A DNA stretch of 28,438 nucleotides from Prevotellaceae bacterium. GTDB taxonomy: Bacteria > Bacteroidota > Bacteroidia > Bacteroidales > Bacteroidaceae. The translations under genes and the position numbers were made by a program. This document shows positions 23,693-28,438 of the stretch, piece by piece. Where the stretch lies: positions 1 to 28,438 of the forward strand of contig JAGKTZ010000019.1 of assembly GCA_021153165.1 (NCBI GenBank). Reading direction: 5' to 3'. A model generated the notes under the pieces. That model searched no databases and had not been told where the DNA came from. It saw only the letters and a list, made by a program, of their open reading frames with translations. Each line of letters begins with the position of its first letter. The first letter of the stretch is position 1.

Positions 23693-24442
23693 TTATACTG
23701 CTATTATTTGCGCTTCAAGTGTTGCGACCTTATCTTTTATTTTCTCAGATAGATAGCGCACAAAATCTAAAACGATTTCTTGGTGTGTGATTGAGAAAAG
23801 TTTTTCTCGGTTGTACCTTGTTTCTCCGCTTGCAAAATCTATGCTATACGTTATTTGTTCGCTGTCGATTTCTGCTTTTTGACTTAGCAAATTTTCTGCG
23901 TTGGTTAGTTGGTCGAGTGTCTCAATAAATTTGCTACGTCTGCGGTTTAACTCCTGCAAAGTGGCGAGCTTCTGCAAAGTACTTTGTAGTTCTTTTGCCT
24001 TGCGTTCTGCGATTTCTTCGGGTGTCTCTTCTTTTAGTTCTACCATAGTTTCGGGGATTTCTGTTTGTGTTGTTGCTGGTTTTATAATTTCCTGCGGTTG
24101 GTCTGTAAGTTGGTCACAAATTGCGACTCTGTGCCCTGCTCGTATAAGTTTGGGTAAATAGGTGTCGAGTGCAGGAAAGGGAAAACCTGCCATTTTGATT
24201 TTTTCGTCGTTTTGAGTTCGGTTGGTTAAGGTTATCCCTAAAACTTTGGCGGTTGTTTCTGCGTCCTCGTTATAGGTTTCGTAAAAATCCCCGACTCGGA
24301 AGAGTAAAACGGCGTCGGTGTGTTTCTCTTTTAATTTTTTGAACTGTTCCAAAATTGGCGTTTCTTTGTTCGCCTTTGCTTTGGTTGTCTTACTTGCCTT
24401 TGTGGCGTTTACTGTCGCTGTGTTTGTTGTTGCTGTTGTCAT
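23693..24442 (-). CDS. MutS domain I protein of mobile elements
   Basis: 249 residues. After a Thr/Lys-rich leader of about 28 residues, residues 30-115 match MutS domain I: LLFRVGDFYETYNEDA holds the mismatch-contacting F-x-E (F53, E55), followed by LGITLTNR, AGFPFPALDTYLPKLI and VAICDQL. The MutS connector, clamp and ATPase domains are absent; the remainder is a coiled coil. Stand-alone proteins like this occur beside ArdC-like genes in Bacteroidetes mobile elements. It may bind distorted DNA during replication or protect it. It is not expected to perform mismatch repair alone. Confidence 0.75.
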   Translation of the reverse strand: MTTATTNTATVNATKASKTTKAKANKETPILEQFKKLKEKHTDAVLLFRVGDFYETYNEDAETTAKVLGITLTNRTQNDEKIKMAGFPFPALDTYLPKLIRAGHRVAICDQLTDQPQEIIKPATTQTEIPETMVELKEETPEEIAERKAKELQSTLQKLATLQELNRRRSKFIETLDQLTNAENLLSQKAEIDSEQITYSIDFASGETRYNREKLFSITHQEIVLDFVRYLSEKIKDKVATLEAQIIAV

Positions 24443-24462
24443 AGCGTTTTAATTTGTTTTGT

Positions 24463-24483
24463 GGGCGGTTGGTTAGTCCGCCC
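24463..24483 (-). repeat. intergenic hairpin between ArdC-like and MutS-domain genes
   Basis: GGGCGG 24463-24468 pairs with CCGCCC 24478-24483 around a nine-base loop. No clear T-tract follows. It has the same core stem as the hairpin at 16510-16541. Confidence 0.4.
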
Positions 24484-24494
24484 GTTTCCTTTGA

Positions 24495-24977
24495 TTATTT
24501 TTGAGTGTAATGGGTTACTTGTTGTTTACTGAATAAATAAGCGAGTGGGTAAAAATCCGTGTCGGCGTCTTCTTCGCTTTTGCCTTGCTGGGTTGCTTCT
24601 TGTATTGCGGTCTTGCTTGCTGTCGGTTTACCCCACAACAAAAGCGCCTTTTCGCCTTTGCGGACAAAATAACCTTGTGCTTTCCACTGCTCAAAAGTTT
24701 TGAGTTCTGTGTGTCCTGTACCTGCATAGAAATCTCGCAAAAGTTCATTTACATGTGCTTCTTTCCCGTTGATTTGTGCCATGCTCTTTAATTCATTGCT
24801 AAGGTCTCTTAACGCCTGGCGACGTTCACGGATTAAAATCTGCTTATCTGTTAGCGGTTTTTGTTCCGTTGTGGGTGTGGGTGTGGTTGTCTTGTTCTTT
24901 TTCTTCATGCTTTCAGTTACTGCCTTGATTGAAATTGTTTTAGGGGCTTTAGTCTTGGGGGCTGTTGTTGTCTTCAT
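24495..24977 (-). CDS. ArdC-like ssDNA-binding / anti-restriction domain protein
   Basis: 160 residues. A Lys/Thr/Pro-rich leader occupies about 1-45. Residues 90-160 carry TFEQWKAQGYFVRKGEKALLLWGKP and then DFYPLAYLFSKQQV, the pattern of the N-terminal ssDNA-binding domain of ArdC-type proteins. The ArdC metalloprotease-like domain is missing. ArdC proteins protect incoming single-stranded DNA from restriction. It lies upstream of the MutS-domain gene in the same operon. In an element that also encodes restriction this is notable. Confidence 0.6.
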   Translation of the reverse strand: MKTTTAPKTKAPKTISIKAVTESMKKKNKTTTPTPTTEQKPLTDKQILIRERRQALRDLSNELKSMAQINGKEAHVNELLRDFYAGTGHTELKTFEQWKAQGYFVRKGEKALLLWGKPTASKTAIQEATQQGKSEEDADTDFYPLAYLFSKQQVTHYTQK

Positions 24978-24981
24978 TGCT

Positions 24982-25182
24982 TTATTTGTTTTTAAGGTTT
25001 ACTAAAAATCTTCTGTGTATCTCTTGAAAAATGGTGCATTCGATTAGAAATATTTTTAAGTACTCTTCGCTTTTGCGTGTTATGTCCTGCGTTGTTTCGT
25101 ACTTTTCAAAAAGTACTCTCATTCTGCAAATTGCGCTGTGTAATTGGTCGAGTTCTTCGTCTGTAAATTTTTCGTATTTCAT
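24982..25182 (-). CDS. small unknown early protein
   Basis: 66 residues, highly charged and helical (KFTDEELDQLHSAICRMRVLFEKY at the N-terminus). It ends 4 bases before the ArdC-like start, and begins 6 bases after the next gene upstream, so it is part of the same transcript. No family recognised. Confidence 0.5.
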   Translation of the reverse strand: MKYEKFTDEELDQLHSAICRMRVLFEKYETTQDITRKSEEYLKIFLIECTIFQEIHRRFLVNLKNK

Positions 25183-25188
25183 AGGGAT

Positions 25189-25497
25189 TTATTTAATATT
25201 ATAGATTACATAGGTTTGACGGTTGCAAGTATAAAATTCTCTGTAACGGTTATTTATATCTCTAAAAATTATGTCGATACTCTTTTCGTCTTCGTCCACC
25301 ATTTCAAAGAAACATTTACCAAATTGGCGTTCGATTGTCTTCATCGCTTGCATTACGTTCATTTTTATTGTGGAACCAAGAGTTGAGCGGGTGTGAGCTT
25401 TTTGAGCTTTGTTTTCTTCGTTGAAGAGATTAGCATTTGCAGCAGTAGCTGTGAAAAGGTCGAGAGTTTGCATTTTATTTTCCATTTGTTTTGACAT
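25189..25497 (-). CDS. unknown early protein, first gene of the ArdC-like operon
   Basis: 102 residues from the ATG at 25497 (MSKQMENKMQTLDLF). The frame stays open to 25692, but that extension is low-complexity and basic, and would run into the divergent promoter of RNA 2, so I take the shorter form. The N-terminus MQTLDLFTATAANANLF is a short motif after which the protein is helical, then ends in strands (YREFYTCNRQTYVIYNIK). Another candidate start lies at 25614, just after a GGAGG. Function unknown. Confidence 0.45.
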   Translation of the reverse strand: MSKQMENKMQTLDLFTATAANANLFNEENKAQKAHTRSTLGSTIKMNVMQAMKTIERQFGKCFFEMVDEDEKSIDIIFRDINNRYREFYTCNRQTYVIYNIK

Positions 25498-25681
25498 TTT
25501 TGATTTCTCATTGCGTCGCCTATCGCGTCGCGGTTTGTTCGCTTTTTTGATACTGCTATTTGAGGGAGCAAGAGAGAGGAACAGGCATAGGGAGGCCGTC
25601 CGAAATTTTTTCATCCTCCGGACTCTAGAAAAGTTTTGGTAAGAGTAGCGGCAAAAGTTTTTGCAAAAATCTTGGATACCC

Positions 25682-25710
25682 TTGCAGACCATGAACGTAG
25701 CCTACCTTTG
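25682..25710 (+). promoter_or_regulatory. Bacteroidetes-type promoter for structured RNA 2
   Basis: TTG at 25682-25684, 18 bp, then TACCTTTG at 25703-25710, a perfect -7 box. Start is expected near 25717. The bases around both boxes (TTGCA and CTTTGC) match the promoter at 1-28. Confidence 0.65.
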
Positions 25711-26236
25711 CAGTTCAAAAAGGTGAAAAACAGACCGCAGCGTTAGGAAGCAATGTCAAGAAATCAAAAGGAACAAATGGAGAAAATAACAGAAATGCAA
25801 CAAGACCTTGAACAATAAAGCAACTGTAGCAAATCCTCGTAAACGAAGAAGAAACAAAGCAAGGATGAAATCCTATTAAACAAATCCCTCGGCAGGTGTC
25901 GAGCAAAGTGAGACTTCTGCCGCGTCCACTAAAAACGAAGCCACACGACTTATCACAGAACAGCGAACGCAGTGGCTATTCAGTAATAAGTGGTGTGGCT
26001 GACCCTCTTAAAATCGTGTCAGAACGCAGATGGCGACACGTGAGCAACTGGGAAGTGATGAGCAGTCGTAGGCGCAGATGAAGTAATTTGTCGTAAGGGA
26101 AGGAAGACGACAACCATTGAGGGAAATAAGGAAAGTGTGCGCAGTACTTTTTCCTCCCGAACGTGGTCTTCTGCCCCTGGAGTCAAATGGCGTAAGCGTA
26201 GATGGAGACAGCCCATGACTTTCATTCCGCTAAAGC

Positions 26237-26295
26237 GCCCGTTTCGGGGCCCCGTGACCCATCACTGCAAGCGATGCGTTATGGGCGAAACGGGC
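26237..26295. repeat. 10-bp perfect stem with nested hairpin
   Basis: GCCCGTTTCG 26237-26246 is the exact complement of 26286-26295. CCCAT 26258-26262 pairs with ATGGG 26281-26285 inside it. The loop holds the palindrome GGGGCCCC. It is probably the penultimate domain of RNA 2 or part of its terminator region. Confidence 0.6.
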
Positions 26296-26300
26296 AAGAC

Positions 26301-26411
26301 AATCGGCTAAAGCGCTGAAAACGTGTCTAATAACCTATAAATTGTAAGGATTTACAATTTTTCCGATTTCGGGAAAGGTTAGAAGACTTGTTTTCAGCGC
26401 TTTAGCCGATT
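26301..26411. repeat. perfect 22-bp inverted repeat with nested 9-bp hairpin
   Basis: Arms 26301-26322 and 26390-26411 are exact reverse complements. Between them AAATTGTAA (26340-26348) pairs with TTACAATTT (26352-26360). The motif GCTAAAGCGC of the arm also occurs at 26230-26239. No T-run follows, but a further hairpin CCGCA/TGCGG lies at 26418-26432. It could end RNA 2 or be an element border. Confidence 0.75.
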
Positions 26412-26432
26412 AGGAACCCGCATTTTGTGCGG

Positions 26433-26667
26433 ATAACGTGCGAAGACACCCCCCACCGCCCTACGCCCGAAATCTCATCACCTCGCTATATCGTGGCGCT
26501 ATATGCAGAGACAAGGACACAAAAAAAGCGACCGTCCAAAGGCGACCGCATGGTAAAAAATCCGCACGATAAGGCGAATCTTTTTGATGTAATTTTCTAT
26601 AGAATCAATACCTTAAAAAGGTAAGTCATCATCACTACAAATATATTCTCCTATAAAATAATTAAAA
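26433..26667. other. gene-free spacer
   Basis: About 235 bases with no convincing gene. Two short direct repeats are visible: CGCTATAT twice around 26484-26504 and GCGACCG twice around 26529-26547. No att-like repeat of another part of the window was recognised. It separates the phage-side RNA from the AraC-type gene. Confidence 0.5.
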
Positions 26668-27552
26668 TCAATTTTGGGCAAGAGGTTCCCCGGCTTGTAC
26701 TCTGCGAATTAACTCAGAACCGGTTACTCCCCATAGTCGGTGACAGAGGCGATTGAATCGTTGGGGAGTCATTAACATTTGGTGTGCTATGTGACTCGGC
26801 CCAATATTTTTTTCTGAAGCATATTCAAGAATCTGATCCTTTATTCTCAGGTCAAGCCATTGCTTGGCAGTCATACCGTAAGTAGCCTTGAATCGGGTCT
26901 TGAATGTCATCGTTGACAAACCGGATAAAGTAATAAGTCTCGATACATTACCATCCGCTTCAAGATAGTTGTTCTCAATAAATGACTTGAAATCAGCACC
27001 TCCCGAAATGATAGGACGCATAAAAGCTGTAATTTCATCCTTTTTATAATATGCTACCATCATATGGAAGAAGTAAGTGTTCCACACGTGACAGATACCG
27101 CTATGTTTAAGTTTCTTTTCGTGTAACTGTGCACCTATCAATTTCAATAAATCATTCACTGCACTACATATCGGGAGTGTATTGAATGTATAGTCTTTCT
27201 TGCCAGCATGAGTACAAAAATATTCCAGCATTTCATTGTCAGTACGTATAATGGTTGTTGTGAATCCAAATAAAATGATTCTTGTATCCACAATAGCTCT
27301 GATGACCATTTTGCTTCCTCTTGGAATAAATGCCATTGTCCCACTCTTGATTTGTTTATTCATGTATAATTTGCAAGAAGCCTTCACATCTCCCGACATT
27401 ATCATAACTATATAATAATGTTTGGTGTTAAGGTCTGCGTATACCTCATCTTTAGCTATTAAAATGTCAGCAAATCCTGTTTCGTGGTCGTTTACACGAC
27501 TGGCCATCTGGGTTGCGTTCCTCCATTTTGTTATTTCAATGCTCTGTATCAT
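26668..27552 (-). CDS. AraC-family transcriptional regulator
   Basis: 294 residues. The N-terminal 150 residues are a cupin-like sensing part (MAFIPRGSKMVIRAIVD). The C-terminal 95 residues hold two helix-turn-helix units: NVSRLITLSGLSTMTFKTRFK and HIAHQMLMTPQRFNRLCHRLW, with AKQWLDLRIKDQILEYA between, the AraC signature layout. It is divergent from the small peptide and fimbrillin-like genes, so control of that surface locus is likely. It appears to be host rather than phage. The ligand cannot be predicted. Confidence 0.85.
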   Translation of the reverse strand: MIQSIEITKWRNATQMASRVNDHETGFADILIAKDEVYADLNTKHYYIVMIMSGDVKASCKLYMNKQIKSGTMAFIPRGSKMVIRAIVDTRIILFGFTTTIIRTDNEMLEYFCTHAGKKDYTFNTLPICSAVNDLLKLIGAQLHEKKLKHSGICHVWNTYFFHMMVAYYKKDEITAFMRPIISGGADFKSFIENNYLEADGNVSRLITLSGLSTMTFKTRFKATYGMTAKQWLDLRIKDQILEYASEKNIGPSHIAHQMLMTPQRFNRLCHRLWGVTGSELIRRVQAGEPLAQN

Positions 27553-27644
27553 AACGCTTAATTATATAAGAATAAGGATTTTAAGTTTTACATATAACCA
27601 GAATGATTAAAGTCTATACTAAAAGGGATATTAATTTTTCAAGA

Positions 27645-27652
27645 CAAAGGTA
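27645..27652 (-). promoter_or_regulatory. -7 box of the AraC-type gene
   Basis: On the minus strand TACCTTTG (27652-27645) is a perfect -7 box, about 92 bases before the start codon. No clear TTTG at -33. It lies back to back with the plus-strand box at 27676-27683, so a regulator bound here could affect both. Confidence 0.4.
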
Positions 27653-27675
27653 GTGATTTTATGAAAACAATGCTT

Positions 27676-27683
27676 TATCTTTG
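27676..27683 (+). promoter_or_regulatory. -7 box of the small peptide-fimbrillin locus
   Basis: TATCTTTG matches TAnnTTTG and lies 46 bases before the start at 27730. The upstream element is weak. It lies within a possible longer reading frame beginning at 27661, which argues for the later start codon. Confidence 0.4.
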
Positions 27684-27729
27684 GCACATAAATTATCGAA
27701 ATAATGAAATAATAACAATAAAAAGGTAT

Positions 27730-27852
27730 ATGAAACAACGAAATTTTATGTATGAACCTCCTATGATAGAGGTCATCGAAGTAGAGGTAGAAGGTGGCTT
27801 TGCTACTAGCGGCTACGGCAATGATAGCGATGATAGTGAATTTGGTTATTAA
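27730..27852 (+). CDS. small peptide with DSDDSEFG motif, copy 1
   Basis: 40 residues from the ATG at 27730, chosen because a promoter box lies inside the longer frame from 27661. It starts MKQRNFMYEPPMIEVIEVEVEGG and ends NDSDDSEFGY. It matches the general form of short Bacteroidetes peptides: basic start, a Tyr-x-x-Pro turn, an amphipathic strand, and an acidic or Gly/Asn-rich tail. No signal peptide. It is followed after 9 bases by a related peptide gene. Function unknown; both precede a fimbrillin-like gene. Confidence 0.6.
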   Translation: MKQRNFMYEPPMIEVIEVEVEGGFATSGYGNDSDDSEFGY

Positions 27853-27861
27853 TAATATGTT

Positions 27862-28047
27862 ATGAAAAAGAAAGAATATATAACCCCTAAATGTAAGGTA
27901 GTTAATATTGAATTCAGTCAAATGCTTGCAAATTCTATTACAGGTTCAGCTCCTGATAGCGACGACTCTGAATTTGGCACTAATCACCGCCGTGGTTGGA
28001 GCAGTGACGATTTTGGAGGTGATAACCAGTGGAATCATGAATGGTAA
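27862..28047 (+). CDS. small peptide with DSDDSEFG motif, copy 2
   Basis: 61 residues. The N-terminus (MKKKEYITPKCKVVNIEFSQ) mirrors copy 1, and residues 32-39 repeat DSDDSEFG exactly. The codons differ at four synonymous positions between the copies, so the peptide is probably under selection. The tail is rich in Trp, Asp, Gly and His (GWSSDDFGG, NQWNHEW). It may be a modified, exported or signalling peptide tied to the surface locus. No maturation enzyme is visible in the window. Confidence 0.6.
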   Translation: MKKKEYITPKCKVVNIEFSQMLANSITGSAPDSDDSEFGTNHRRGWSSDDFGGDNQWNHEW

Positions 28048-28068
28048 CTAACAACACGTAACACAAAA

Positions 28069-28438
28069 ATGATTTTGAAGAAACATAAGTATATATTAAG
28101 TGCAATGGCTGCGCTTTCGTTGGTTGCTTGTAGTACCGACGATATTGTAAACGACACCCCCGAGCAGCCTACCACGGGCTACCGCCTCACCTTTGACGGC
28201 GGTGTGGGCGTTGAGAATCAGACTCGTGCCCATTGGTCTGACCTACAAGGCAGTGGCAACCTGTTGTTCAATTGGGACTACACTCCCGCAGGAGAAGATG
28301 GCAATGAGATGGTGATGGCATTCTATAAGGAAAAGTTCATTGCCAGCACAACAGGGAACTACCACACCTATGCCAGCATCCATCGTCATAGCGATCCTGA
28401 GAAGCAGCAGGACAACCATTATGCCTCTTTCACCACCG
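28069..28438 (+). CDS. fimbrillin-family-like lipoprotein, 3-prime truncated by window edge
   Basis: The first 123 residues are present. A signal peptide with basic start (MILKKHKY) runs to the lipobox LVAC with the lipidated cysteine at residue 21, followed by STDDI, an acidic export-type tail found in Bacteroidetes surface lipoproteins. Mature sequence starts TTGYRLTFDGGVGVENQTRAHW, matching the entry of fimbrillin-like domains (strand, then an Arg-containing cleavage-like site). It would be a pilus subunit or related surface lipoprotein. Regulation by the divergent AraC-type protein is inferred from position. Confidence 0.7.
   Translation, partial: MILKKHKYILSAMAALSLVACSTDDIVNDTPEQPTTGYRLTFDGGVGVENQTRAHWSDLQGSGNLLFNWDYTPAGEDGNEMVMAFYKEKFIASTTGNYHTYASIHRHSDPEKQQDNHYASFTT

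Larger units (their letters stand above)
570..25497 (-). mobile_element. Bacteroidales tailed phage / prophage region
   Basis: Portal, major capsid, ClpP-like prohead protease, neck proteins, tail fibre, holin, endolysin and a spanin candidate all lie on the minus strand in tightly overlapping operons, which identifies a tailed phage. Minus-strand order is early-type genes, lysis, head, cargo, then portal and neck. No large terminase, tape measure, integrase or att repeat was found inside the window, so the true ends are not defined. The limits given are the first and last phage-like genes, not element boundaries. The AraC and fimbrillin genes further right look like host chromosome. Confidence 0.82.
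25717..26412 (+). ncRNA. large structured noncoding RNA candidate, copy 2
   Basis: About 700 bases without a plausible gene, beginning after a good promoter. Helices include AGGAT 25861-25865 with 25869-25873, CGGCAG 25889-25894 with 25916-25921, a 14-pair helix (AGCCACAC and ACTTAT, 25938-25952, with 25985-25999) broken by one G-G mismatch, CGTGTC 26014-26019 with 26034-26039, TTGTCGT 26087-26093 with 26106-26112, AGGAAA 26128-26133 with TTTCCT 26149-26154, GTCTTC near 26165 with GGAGAC near 26205, then two very strong hairpins (26237-26295 and 26301-26411). Early purine-rich bases 25779-25814 align with copy 1. The 3-prime end could be near 26226 if the last two hairpins are separate. No match to a named RNA is claimed. 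Confidence 0.65.

Noticed and set aside
23978..23989. Recurring GTACTTTT-like motif (6308, 14602, 23978, 25100, 26143)
   Set aside because: Considered as a phage repressor operator, but spacing, orientation and context vary and several copies are inside genes, so chance in AT-rich sequence is the simpler reading.
25896..26225. Short frames within RNA 2 on both strands
   Set aside because: They overlap the stem-loop region, are about 60 residues with biased basic or Ser/Pro composition, and have no plausible initiation context.
25717..26412. Group II intron or tmRNA as explanation for RNA 2
   Set aside because: No domain V-like hairpin, intron-encoded protein, or tag reading frame with alanyl-tRNA-like ends was recognised.
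1..28438. tRNA genes, CRISPR arrays, insertion sequences, reverse transcriptase or diversity-generating element
   Set aside because: None seen on reading both strands: no regularly spaced repeats, no transposase or RT motifs, and no cloverleaf with a T-arm motif near the structured regions.

Overview
The window looks like a member of the Bacteroidales (Prevotella/Bacteroides-like). Gene-start regions carry the Bacteroidetes -7 box TAnnTTTG, Shine-Dalgarno sites are weak or absent, and the right edge holds an AraC-type regulator divergent from a fimbrillin-like lipoprotein locus. Most of the window (about 570-25500) is a tailed-phage or prophage region read almost entirely from the minus strand. 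I see no integrase, large terminase or tape-measure gene, so the phage is either incomplete here or continues outside the window.

Layout from the right along the minus strand: small early-type genes with an ArdC-like ssDNA-binding protein and a MutS-domain-I protein (25497-23693); three strong stem-loops (23684-23550); a lysis cassette of holin, amidase and putative unimolecular spanin, followed by a tail-type protein (23466-21156); a self-contained YhcG/DUF1016 nuclease gene (21131-20061); a head operon of ClpP-like protease with a scaffold-like tail, major capsid protein, and probable tail/packaging genes (19957-14735); an AT-rich cargo block (14722-6300); and a second morphogenesis operon of tail fibre, portal, connector and neck genes (6237-570).

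The cargo block holds a restriction-modification operon (C5-cytosine methyltransferase, McrB-like GTPase, LlaJI/McrC-like PD-(D/E)xK nuclease, one unknown gene). It converges on a separate plus-strand operon of two unknown genes and a CX5R phosphatase-like protein. The phage therefore appears to carry restriction, a probable anti-restriction protein and an uncharacterised three-gene system.

Three phage operons (tail fibre, protease/capsid, holin) share one promoter design: a TTGTCTTTTCT-like box exactly 18 bp from TAnnTTTG. Two long gene-free stretches, about 33-560 and 25717-26412, start at similar promoters (TTG, 17-18 bp, TAnCTTTGC) and are dense in stem-loops. They share a 5-prime block matching at about 29 of 36 aligned positions. 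I read them as two members of one large structured noncoding RNA family flanking the phage genes. This is the most interesting signal in the window.

Right of 26412 there is a short gene-free spacer, then the AraC-type regulator, two small peptide genes sharing the motif DSDDSEFG, and the start of a fimbrillin-like lipoprotein cut by the window edge.
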